A stretch of 21,610 bases of DNA from Prevotella sp. UBA7551. GTDB lineage: Bacteria; Bacteroidota; Bacteroidia; Bacteroidales; Bacteroidaceae. Positions 15,027 through 21,425 of this stretch are shown here, piece after piece (position 1 is the first letter of the stretch; every line of letters starts with the position of its first letter). A model generated the notes under the pieces. The model was not told the DNA's origin, ran no database searches, and saw only the letters and a list, made by a program, of their open reading frames with translations. The stretch covers positions 1 to 21,610 of the forward strand of contig DLLX01000056.1 of NCBI GenBank assembly GCA_002479145.1, read 5' to 3'. A program made the translations under genes and the position numbers.

Positions 15027-16793
15027 TCAACATGCCGTAACCTCTATTCCCAACGCCTTGCACTTGTCCAAGAAGAACATGAAGTCTGAAGGTTTGCCTT
15101 GACTGGTAGTTGGCCAGTTTGAGCAGATGACGATGGCATTGTCAGCCAGTTTAATGGCATCTTCACGATTATAATTGGAGAAGAAGTCCACCTTTCCCTT
15201 GGCTTCTTTCAGTGCAAGGTAATCATCGATGGGCATGAACTTCTTCGACATATTCTTTCTTATTTGGAAAGCTGCACATAGCTGGTTATATGTCAAGCCA
15301 GGATGACTTTCGATGTAGTCTTTAATGATAGTCGTAACGAGCTGTGTTTTCTGTTTATACTCCTTGCCTTTATACCGATAGTTATTTGTGTCACGGTTGA
15401 ACTTATATACCTTTTTAAGTGGTCCGTCGAAGGCTTTCAAGTTAGTCACAGATGATAGTTCGAGCGTGTCGGAAATGATAGTTCCAAGGTTCGCATCATC
15501 GTTTACCATCTCTGCAATCTTGTTCAGCAATGATGAAACACTAAACGTACGTGTACTGAGATACGTCTCTTTCTGACACATTCGGAACAATACCTTCTCC
15601 CATTCTTCGTCAAACTCCTCAACCGAATCGAGACTTTCCTTCTCTGCCTGCGTGAGTTGACGGAGCTTCAACTTAGAGGCAATGCGATCGTTCCATCCTT
15701 TGAAGTCGGGTTCTTCGGTCAACTGGTTGTAGATGTATGGATAAGCAATTTGCATACACACCAATGCGAAGTTCAGCTCTTTACCTGTCACATCGCTCGT
15801 CTTCTGGTCTTTGCTCTCCATGCTGTTGATGATGGAAATGAGTGACAGGGTGTTGGTAAGACGTTTCAGTGAACGGGGATTGGATCCCACTGAGAGCCGC
15901 GCTATCTCCGACAGGTCAGAAGCCAGTGTTGTGTCATTCAATTCCTCTGGCGTGAAGAACTCAATCTTCTTCAAGGCATCTACCAAGAAGGTGTCTATTG
16001 AATAGGATGCCACGGGCATGGAGAACGGCAACTGTATTATCTTGTCGAAGAACGAGCGGAACTCCCGTTCGTTGGAGTCTGTCAGTTCACCAAATTTGGG
16101 CTTTAGTCCTTTTATCACCACGTCATAGTCGATGGCAAGCACAAACACACAGTTAGGCAGATCGAAGATGTTTTTCAGCAATTCAAGTATCTCCACTGCC
16201 ACAGGAGGGTCGATACGGTCGAGATCATCAATGAAGAAGATGAATCCCTTACGGCTCTGGTCGTGCTGAAGGGCATCTTCTATCAGTTTGCCTATTTCGT
16301 CTTTCAGTTGGGCGATGTCTGATTCTGGCGATGCGTTTCCCCCAGTGTCGAACAAGTCGTCCACTACATCACCCTCAATGCCTACCACACCTGCCGCCAC
16401 CTTTGTACCGACTGTGGCCATCTTTTTAAACAGTCCGCCAATTTTCTTCTTGCTCTCTTCCCATTTATGAGTGGAAGAAGTAAGTTGCCCAATTTGGTTG
16501 ATGATACCTTCGAGTATACTAATGATGGCTTGACGAGATGATTTCATCAGTGTGTATTGCCACGTATTAATCCATATCGGGAAGTAAGGAGCACCGTCCG
16601 CTTCGCATAGATTGTAGCGCAACTGATTCATCAGTGATGTCTTACCAGAACCCCATTCTCCTTGCAGGGCTATGGTGATAGGCGTTTCCGTTAGTCGCAC
16701 ATATTTAATCAGCGCATCCTGATACACTTGTATGCCGAACAGGTCGGCCTGAGACGGTTGGCGGGGTACGTCGATGATACTTGAACTCTTCAT
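15027..16793 (-). CDS. KAP-family P-loop NTPase with an extra C-terminal domain
   Basis: A 588-aa STAND-like P-loop NTPase of the KAP family (PF07693). Walker A is GEWGSGKTS (45-53; Lys51, Thr52). Walker B is FIFFIDDLDRI (184-194; Asp189, Asp190), followed by VFVLAIDYDVV (216-226). The NPRSLKRLTN stretch (305-314) is the conserved helical motif beyond the core. KAP proteins often carry membrane segments between Walker A and B; here there is only a short amphipathic insert (115-138). Residues about 484-586 are an added domain that aligns to the separate 165-aa tail-anchored protein in this locus: shared Y-x4-P-x2-T-x3-L-x2-AF, F[ML]P[IV], I-x-LAD and Trp. KAP NTPases are linked to phage exclusion and membrane-associated complexes. 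Likely role: nucleotide-driven switch of the system. The start is 3 nt after a TerB-like short frame. Confidence 0.88.
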   Translation of the reverse strand: MKSSSIIDVPRQPSQADLFGIQVYQDALIKYVRLTETPITIALQGEWGSGKTSLMNQLRYNLCEADGAPYFPIWINTWQYTLMKSSRQAIISILEGIINQIGQLTSSTHKWEESKKKIGGLFKKMATVGTKVAAGVVGIEGDVVDDLFDTGGNASPESDIAQLKDEIGKLIEDALQHDQSRKGFIFFIDDLDRIDPPVAVEILELLKNIFDLPNCVFVLAIDYDVVIKGLKPKFGELTDSNEREFRSFFDKIIQLPFSMPVASYSIDTFLVDALKKIEFFTPEELNDTTLASDLSEIARLSVGSNPRSLKRLTNTLSLISIINSMESKDQKTSDVTGKELNFALVCMQIAYPYIYNQLTEEPDFKGWNDRIASKLKLRQLTQAEKESLDSVEEFDEEWEKVLFRMCQKETYLSTRTFSVSSLLNKIAEMVNDDANLGTIISDTLELSSVTNLKAFDGPLKKVYKFNRDTNNYRYKGKEYKQKTQLVTTIIKDYIESHPGLTYNQLCAAFQIRKNMSKKFMPIDDYLALKEAKGKVDFFSNYNREDAIKLADNAIVICSNWPTTSQGKPSDFMFFLDKCKALGIEVTAC

Positions 16794-16796
16794 TGT

Positions 16797-16955
16797 TTAA
16801 AATAAAACCATTTTGTTATTGTAACAAATTAATTCCTGACTGGACAGGTCTAACGACTTGGCGGAACTATAAAGATACGCTTCTTCTTCCGAATCTATTT
16901 GCCTATCAGCCTTTAGCATTTCTACCAAACCAACAATTATATTATTGGAAAGGTT
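16797..16955 (-). pseudogene. Truncated TerB-like reading frame just upstream of the KAP NTPase
   Basis: A frame open from 16955 to the TAA at 16797-16799 encodes a TerB-like helix pair: LVEMLKADRQIDSEEEAYLY then SSAKSLDLSSQEL. It aligns without gaps over 37 residues to the N-terminal half of the 139-aa TerB-like protein in this locus (8 identities, including the Ala-Asp and Glu-Glu positions, and similar hydrophobic spacing). Only about 52 residues are open. The first ATG is at 16919 (40 aa), with a TTG at 16928. TerB domains normally need more than 100 residues, so I call it a remnant. However, its stop is only 3 nt before the KAP start, which is what coupled genes look like, and it could be a translated short protein. 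Confidence 0.55.
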
Positions 16956-17065
16956 TTATCTGCATTTAATGGGGCAAAGTCTATTTCTATAGGGAGAGAT
17001 CACCTGTATGTGACATCAATTCTTTTTAAAATAAGATCGAACCCCATTTACCAGTATCAGCTAAG
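16956..17065. other. Gap between the two accessory blocks
   Basis: Together with the TerB-like frame this makes a stretch of about 300 nt without a full gene, ahead of the KAP NTPase. A promoter for the KAP block would be expected here if the hairpin at 17066-17104 stops transcription. I find no TAnnTTTG element with a correctly spaced TTTG; the nearest is TTGGTTTG on the minus strand within the TerB-like frame, with no partner. Confidence 0.4.
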
Positions 17066-17104
17066 CGTTGCCTTGGGAAAAACAGGACTCTTCCCAAGGC
17101 AACG
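17066..17104 (-). terminator. Perfect 12-bp hairpin after the upstream block
   Basis: CGTTGCCTTGGG (17066-17077) pairs exactly with CCCAAGGCAACG (17093-17104) across a 15-nt loop. It lies 10 nt past the stop of the 103-aa gene on the minus strand. The T-run (TTTTT, 17105-17109) is on the plus-strand side, so as a minus-strand terminator it lacks a good T-run. It may act in both directions, or only partly stop transcription. Confidence 0.65.
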
Positions 17105-17114
17105 TTTTTAAATG

Positions 17115-17426
17115 TTATTCCTTCCCAGCAGCTACCAAAGTGATTTTGTTATTACTCAATTTGGTGTTTGTTGAGTTGGCCACTTGCACACCGATGCCAT
17201 ACAGCTCGTTGATTTTTGTCTCGAAGCTGCCCACACGGAGGTTACCGCCCACGGTGAGCTCACCGCCCTTGGCGCTCTTCATCAGCGAAGCCAATGTAGC
17301 GTCATCGTCTGCTACGGTCTTGCAATTTACGGTTGTGTACACGCGCAATGTTGCGCCAAACTCTTTTTTGAAATTAGCTTTGAGGGTTTTCACCTTCATT
17401 CTTGAATCTACTCTAAATTCTGCCAT
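17115..17426 (-). CDS. 103-aa protein, stand-alone form of a domain in the 259-aa protein
   Basis: A small cytosolic-looking protein of 103 aa with no signal peptide or membrane segment. It aligns along most of its length with residues about 144-240 of the 259-aa protein in this locus: MKVxxLxxNFKxxFGxxLR at the N-terminus, DATLA in the middle, and a similar final strand. The alternating hydrophobic pattern suggests two beta-alpha-beta-like halves (about 10-53 and 56-100), the second beginning with NLRVGSFETKINELYGIGVQ. It starts 5 nt after the 265-aa gene, so the two are co-transcribed. Being both free and fused, the domain may mediate contacts between system components. I do not recognise it as a named family. 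Confidence 0.8.
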   Translation of the reverse strand: MAEFRVDSRMKVKTLKANFKKEFGATLRVYTTVNCKTVADDDATLASLMKSAKGGELTVGGNLRVGSFETKINELYGIGVQVANSTNTKLSNNKITLVAAGKE

Positions 17427-17431
17427 TTTTC

Positions 17432-18229
17432 TTATTTTTTATAAGGATTAAAATATTCTTTTCCGAGAAGCCACAGATAGCGGTCCATGTCTTTATAGTT
17501 ATAGTTTTCAAGTCCGAAGTTAGCCTTCACTTCGTCTATCGCCTTTACAAACATTTCATACCGTTTTAGTTCTTCCCTTTTCTTGAACGAGAACACATTA
17601 GGGTATTGTTTCTTCAATGCGCACAGCACGTCGGCCACATAGCGGTCGTATATCGGGAACAGATCAGGCTGATGGTGACTGCAATACTTTGTAGCGAAAG
17701 AATAGTTGAAACGAACCTTTGTTTCTTTTGTCTCATCAGTCTTTTCATCTTCCACTTTCGCAATCTCGTTCACCAGACTATAGTCGCCCCTTTTCAGTCT
17801 GTTGTCAATGTCTTTTATGGAAAGAATCTTCTTTGCCACGGGAAACACCTTGAAGATATTGGTGGCATAGAAGTCATTCAGCACTGAACATTTGATGATG
17901 ACAGCCTTCATATACGTATTGCCTTTGGTTTCCGGATTATCAATGAAGAGCCAGTTGAGCGCTTTTTCATGCTCTATGTACTCGCCATTGTTGTCGCTGT
18001 TCCAGTAGGAGTGATACTTTTCCATCTCCTCTACCGAAGGCACGTAAGGATTGGGAAAGTTTGACTCTTTCTTTCTTGATGTTTTTCTTTGCACATCAAG
18101 TCGTTGATTTGGAGATGACGGGTCAGATGCATTTATGGCAACAGTTCGAACCCTTACGCCCTCTTTCTTGTGTTCGCTTACTATGCGATGCAAGATTTCG
18201 TATTTTTCTCGAATGTCATTTATTGCCAT
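17432..18229 (-). CDS. 265-aa protein of unknown function
   Basis: A cytosolic-looking protein of 265 aa. The N-terminal 60 residues are charged and low in structure; the rest (about 85-262) is helical. Distinctive stretches are LNDFYATNIFKVFPVAKKIL (117-136), NYSFATKYCSHHQPDLFPIY (175-194) with the Cys-x-His-His and Pro-Ile-Tyr-Asp pattern, and the C-terminal DMDRYLWLLGKEYF. Stretches of this kind occur in uncharacterised helical proteins in variable regions of bacterial genomes. A helix-hairpin-helix DNA-binding fold is possible, but I cannot show it. It starts 23 nt after the 254-aa gene and stops 5 nt before the 103-aa gene, so it belongs to the same transcript. Confidence 0.75.
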   Translation of the reverse strand: MAINDIREKYEILHRIVSEHKKEGVRVRTVAINASDPSSPNQRLDVQRKTSRKKESNFPNPYVPSVEEMEKYHSYWNSDNNGEYIEHEKALNWLFIDNPETKGNTYMKAVIIKCSVLNDFYATNIFKVFPVAKKILSIKDIDNRLKRGDYSLVNEIAKVEDEKTDETKETKVRFNYSFATKYCSHHQPDLFPIYDRYVADVLCALKKQYPNVFSFKKREELKRYEMFVKAIDEVKANFGLENYNYKDMDRYLWLLGKEYFNPYKK

Positions 18230-18252
18230 TTTAATTGGATTTATTTTTTATT

Positions 18253-19017
18253 TTAGGCTCTGTAAGCATCATAATCTTTTTGAAATTCATCAGCATAACA
18301 TTGCCAATCATCCTCGAATTTACTTTTTGCAATCTTTGCCACATTAAGTATGATGTTCAGCTTTTCTACATCGGTAGCATTGGGGGCAAAGGCAAATGTC
18401 TCTGGAATATCTAAGTTCGCCTGTACGTCAGGATCTCTTAGTATAGTTAATACATCATTGATGTCACAAGGGCTTACACGATAAACCTCACCTGTAGAGG
18501 ACATTAGTTGGCTATTGGATAGCGCCCAACCATTGCTGCCATATTTGTTAATCAATTCGCCCACCAACTTGTCTTTCTTCACTTTTGGGTCGTATTCATA
18601 CCCTATTAAATTGGCAAATGCTTCTACTTCTCGTAGAGTATCACCAATTTTTGTTTCTACTTTTAATATCTTACCGTCTGAAAGTTTTGCGTAATACGGA
18701 ATATAAAAATCTTTATAAACTAAAGGACAATTACATTCTTCAAAAGCCTTCCCACTTAAAATGGCAGATTTACATTCATTGATGTCGTTCTCAAAATCGA
18801 AAACAAAGTTTTCCTCTTCTTTATCCCAAATGAGCTTTCCATCCTTTGTGTGAAGATAGAATTTTTTTCTAAAAGAGTCAGTGAGCCCAATAACATGAGG
18901 CGTATTCTTCTTTCCATCCCCCACATTTTGCTGATAGTCTTTCAATGCCGCTTCAAGCGTTTCCACTCTTTTTTCGAGGGCTTCTATGCGGCTTGTCAAT
19001 TCGTTTGTCATTTCCAT
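18253..19017 (-). CDS. 254-aa coiled-coil protein with a shared repeat module
   Basis: A soluble-looking protein of 254 aa. Residues 5-31 form a clear coiled coil (LTSRIEALEKRVETLEAALK). Residues about 40-120 are a beta-rich middle part. Residues about 128-160 read LREVEAFANLIGYEYDP then KLVGELINKYG, matching the module repeated in the 259-aa protein (LRExAxxxGFxYx...LGxxLIxxYG). The C-terminal 40 residues are helical and acidic (KFEDDWQCYADEFQKDYDAY). The gene is among the most A+T-rich in the window; 18661-18720 has 15 G+C in 60 bases. It lies 70 nt after the tail-anchored protein and 23 nt before the 265-aa gene. Function unknown; the coiled coil suggests it oligomerises. Confidence 0.78.
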   Translation of the reverse strand: MEMTNELTSRIEALEKRVETLEAALKDYQQNVGDGKKNTPHVIGLTDSFRKKFYLHTKDGKLIWDKEEENFVFDFENDINECKSAILSGKAFEECNCPLVYKDFYIPYYAKLSDGKILKVETKIGDTLREVEAFANLIGYEYDPKVKKDKLVGELINKYGSNGWALSNSQLMSSTGEVYRVSPCDINDVLTILRDPDVQANLDIPETFAFAPNATDVEKLNIILNVAKIAKSKFEDDWQCYADEFQKDYDAYRA

Positions 19018-19087
19018 GATTTATATTTTGATATTTATATATATGCGGCATGTGCATCCGCACCTCTTATTTTCTTAAATCTTCTTT

Positions 19088-19585
19088 TTATGCAAAAATA
19101 GCAGCAGCGGTAGCTCCAGCCAACAATACCAAGGCAACCACCACGCCTAAGCAGCCTTTTTTCTTAGGAGCAGCAGGTTGCCATCCGTTCTGATATTCTA
19201 TAGCGAAGCCCGAATCGTTCAATGCCGCAGACGGGTTTTTGTTCACTTCCGCTTCAATATCAAACTGTGCGGCAATAGCCTTGAGGTTATCAAGGGACTT
19301 TCCTGTCCATATCTGGCTGAGAGCCACCTTTGTTCCATCGGCAAGAGTGATAGGGCGGTCGCCCTTTACGAAATAAAGGCTCATGTCCGATTTGGCGTTG
19401 CGGGCCTCCGCCTTAGCCACGGGCAGGAACATTTCTTCCACTCCCTTGTCGGGAGCAGTGCTGTTAGGGAATGCCTTGCGCAGGCCAGCCAGCGTTGTCT
19501 TTGGGAACATCTGCACGTAGGCATGAACGATGCCAAGAGCGGTACTGTTTTGCGCTTTACCGTAAACTTTTATTTTAGTTGCCAT
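19088..19585 (-). CDS. Tail-anchored 165-aa protein sharing a domain with the KAP NTPase
   Basis: A cytosolic domain (about 5-135) is followed by a linker (QPAAPKKKG) and one C-terminal hydrophobic helix (about 145-164), so it should be tail-anchored in the inner membrane with its domain inside the cell. The cytosolic part has AYVQMFPKTTLAGLRKAFP, then F-L-P-V, Y-F, ITLADGTKVALSQIW and FDIE. These anchors fall in the same order and spacing in the last 100 residues of the KAP NTPase. I start at the ATG at 19585; the open frame continues 26 codons upstream but those residues have no counterpart in the KAP copy. It is 89 nt after the TerB-like gene. Likely role: membrane tether or partner of the NTPase. 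Confidence 0.8.
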   Translation of the reverse strand: MATKIKVYGKAQNSTALGIVHAYVQMFPKTTLAGLRKAFPNSTAPDKGVEEMFLPVAKAEARNAKSDMSLYFVKGDRPITLADGTKVALSQIWTGKSLDNLKAIAAQFDIEAEVNKNPSAALNDSGFAIEYQNGWQPAAPKKKGCLGVVVALVLLAGATAAAIFA

Positions 19586-19613
19586 ATCTTCTCTTAGATG
19601 TTTAATGAATAAA

Positions 19614-19658
19614 GTGCAGGTCTTGCCAATGACCCAAGCAGTCCTTGACAAGACGCAC
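19614..19658 (-). other. Bulged hairpin between the TerB-like and tail-anchored genes
   Basis: GTGC (19614-19617) and GTCTTG (19620-19625) pair with CAAGAC (19649-19654) and GCAC (19655-19658), giving 10 bp with a 2-nt bulge. It fills most of the 89-nt gap between two genes that are otherwise closely packed. It may trim or stabilise the transcript. There is no strong T-run, so I do not call it a terminator. Confidence 0.4.
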
Positions 19659-19674
19659 CTCATTTTATATTCAC

Positions 19675-20094
19675 TTATTCTTCTTCAAACGAAATCTGCA
19701 TTTCAGGCTCGTCTTTCACGAGGTCGCAAAGCAGCAGCACTGCCGTGGGAGTGTCGATGTCGAGGGCATCGGCAATGGCAAGTATATTATGCACCTCGCT
19801 CAGCGACAGTTCACCATCACTCAGTGCCATCTGCATCATGGCCTCAAAGACGGGGCCAAGTTCTTCGGTGTCTACCTCGGCAGCGTTCTTGGCTATGAAG
19901 TCAGTCACTTCGGTCTCGTTGTAGCCCTTGATTTCTTCTATGGCCTTTTTGATGTCTTTCTGAATGTCGTCAGTAGAGAAGCCGAATGCCTTGGCAATCT
20001 CGTTGGCTGTTATTTCTTCTGCCTCAGAATATTCTCCGTCTGCCCAGACAATGGCTGCGAGCAGGGAAGCGAGGGTCTCTTTTGTTGTTTTCAT
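19675..20094 (-). CDS. TerB-like tellurite-resistance/stress family protein
   Basis: A 139-aa all-helical protein of the TerB-like superfamily. Two halves each carry the acidic family motif after a helix: WADGEYSEAEE (17-27) and LSDGELSLSEVHNILAIAD (91-109). The acidic residues of the two motifs probably bind a metal ion, as in characterised TerB. It is soluble, with no signal peptide. It starts 21 nt after the H1-like gene. TerB-like proteins recur in stress and phage-defence neighbourhoods. No other Ter gene (TerC, TerD, TerZ) is in the window, so a tellurite role is not supported. A second, truncated TerB-like frame lies in front of the KAP NTPase. Confidence 0.85.
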   Translation of the reverse strand: MKTTKETLASLLAAIVWADGEYSEAEEITANEIAKAFGFSTDDIQKDIKKAIEEIKGYNETEVTDFIAKNAAEVDTEELGPVFEAMMQMALSDGELSLSEVHNILAIADALDIDTPTAVLLLCDLVKDEPEMQISFEEE

Positions 20095-20115
20095 TATCTT
20101 GTCTTTGTTTTAGGT

Positions 20116-20373
20116 TTAAATGTTGAAAAGTCTCTTCAAGCGGTTTGGGAAGCTGTTCTTTGCCGCGCGGGCTTTCGCCATGCGTGCCGCAATCTCTTTG
20201 CCTTCTTTTGTGCGCTTGTCTATTTTGCCAGAGGCAGTGCGCTTTATCGAAGAAGTAGTTGTCTTCTTTGCGCCCTTTCGTGCCGCGCGGGCTTTTTTGG
20301 CGTTCTCCACCATCATCTTGTATTCCTTGGTGCGTTTGTCCACCTTTCCGGATGCCGTCTTTTTTATTGCCAT
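20116..20373 (-). CDS. Histone-H1-like basic protein with two tandem repeats
   Basis: An 85-aa protein made almost wholly of two 40-residue repeats: IKKTASGKVDKRTKE (3-17) and IKRTASGKIDKRTKE (43-57), each followed by a helix ending AKKARAARK or AKARAAK. A basic tail (FPNRLKRLFNI) follows. The Lys/Arg/Ala content resembles the C-terminal domain of histone H1, so binding to DNA or RNA is likely but unproven. The duplication is visible in the DNA too: GCCGCGCGGGCTTT occurs near 20162 and again near 20280. It is 23 nt after the 259-aa gene and 21 nt before the TerB-like gene, so it is part of the same transcript. Confidence 0.78.
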   Translation of the reverse strand: MAIKKTASGKVDKRTKEYKMMVENAKKARAARKGAKKTTTSSIKRTASGKIDKRTKEGKEIAARMAKARAAKNSFPNRLKRLFNI

Positions 20374-20396
20374 GATGTGTCAGTTTTAATAAATTA

Positions 20397-21176
20397 TCAC
20401 TCTGAAAGTCCTAAGATCTCCTGCATTTTTGCTTTTGTGGTGTTCTTTGGTATGACGTTTACGGCATCAAGCGTGAACTCAGGCAGAACCGTCACCCAGT
20501 CATCTACTGTTGCCACCAACAACGTGAGGCCGCATTCGCTCTTTGCCTTCTCTTGGAAATCCTTCACGGTCATGTCCACGGAGAATTTGGCAGAGCCTGT
20601 GCAGCCTATTTCAGCCAATGTGGCATCGACTACTTGATTGTTGTTGTGAGAATTTGCGTCACACCTTTTAACGCCTTGCTTAATGCGCAAGTGCCCGCCG
20701 AACATCTCCTTGAAGTTGTCCTGAAGCTCTGCCACTTTCATCTCGGGGGTAATAACAAACATGTCCTCTTCTACAACCTCCTCTGCGGCTGACTTATCGC
20801 CATTGATAAAGTCAATGAGTTTACTGCCAAGCGTACGCGTGTTGTATGTCTGCGGATACTTGAAGCCTACGTTTGCGGCAATCTGGCGCAACGCAGCGAT
20901 GGTGTTTCCATATACCCTGTATGTCTCGATAGAACCATTGTCCCACTTCACGATATTGTATTCGCCGATGGAAGCTACATTGTCGTGTCCGTAAGCCTTG
21001 ATGAGGTTAGCACCCAACTGGCGGGTATTCCAGTTGGAGTTGAACTCGAAGCCCACGCTTTTAGCGGCTTCACGCAATGAGGCCTTCACGTTGTCGTAGA
21101 TACGACAAACTCTGATTGAATTGTTTTGTTCCTGAGAGATGGTGTACTCTCCCGAAATTGCTGATTTCTTTTCCAT
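20397..21176 (-). CDS. 259-aa modular protein with two internal repeats
   Basis: A soluble-looking protein built from three parts. Residues about 9-63 and 70-125 are two copies of a 55-residue unit: GEYxI...NxSIxxxRxYxN, then LRxxAxxVGFxYx, then a W/Y-N-T-R-x-LG-x-x-LI ending. An acidic linker (AAEEVVEEDM, 130-139) follows. Residues about 140-240 are the domain that also forms the separate 103-aa protein (MKVAELQDNFKEMFG, DATLAEIG). The 55-residue unit also occurs in part in the 254-aa protein. The TRxLGxxLI part suggests a small helical DNA- or protein-binding unit. The gene is 15 nt after a doubtful short frame and 23 nt before the H1-like gene. I do not recognise it as a named family. Confidence 0.8.
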   Translation of the reverse strand: MEKKSAISGEYTISQEQNNSIRVCRIYDNVKASLREAAKSVGFEFNSNWNTRQLGANLIKAYGHDNVASIGEYNIVKWDNGSIETYRVYGNTIAALRQIAANVGFKYPQTYNTRTLGSKLIDFINGDKSAAEEVVEEDMFVITPEMKVAELQDNFKEMFGGHLRIKQGVKRCDANSHNNNQVVDATLAEIGCTGSAKFSVDMTVKDFQEKAKSECGLTLLVATVDDWVTVLPEFTLDAVNVIPKNTTKAKMQEILGLSE

Positions 21177-21191
21177 AGTTCAAAAATTAGT

Positions 21192-21425
21192 TTATAAATA
21201 CGAATAATTCACGTTGGGCATTGCGAACTGCATATTGATAGCCAACGACGGGTTCGGCATAGCGCACGACACCATCATGCCGAAATATTGCGCAGTCGGA
21301 GCGTCTATAGCCGGAATGAAAAAGCCGTGAAGCCCTGCCTTCGTTTCCTTATGACGGGAAATGAAGGAGAAACCCAAGCGAGTAGCTTTTCGTGATAAGT
21401 TGTTGGTTTCAATATCCGCTTGCAT
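21192..21425 (-). CDS. Doubtful 77-aa reading frame
   Basis: An ATG-started frame of 77 codons ends 15 nt before the 259-aa gene on the same strand. The product is unusual: a basic N-terminus (LSRKATRLGFSFISRHKETK), then a Gly/Pro/Met-rich part with MMVSCAMPNPSLAINMQFAM. It has no signal peptide, no heptads and no resemblance to the other proteins here. Its position at the head of the block is favourable, but its composition could also come from a leader region or an intergenic repeat that happens to be open. Confidence 0.35.
   Translation of the reverse strand: MQADIETNNLSRKATRLGFSFISRHKETKAGLHGFFIPAIDAPTAQYFGMMVSCAMPNPSLAINMQFAMPNVNYSYL

Noticed and set aside
19586..19663. 26-codon upstream extension of the tail-anchored protein
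   Set aside because: It covers the bulged hairpin between genes and has no counterpart in the matching KAP domain.
19675..20094. Tellurite-resistance operon
   Set aside because: Only TerB-like sequence is present; no TerC, TerD/E/Z or TerY-type gene is seen, so the broader operon name is not supported.
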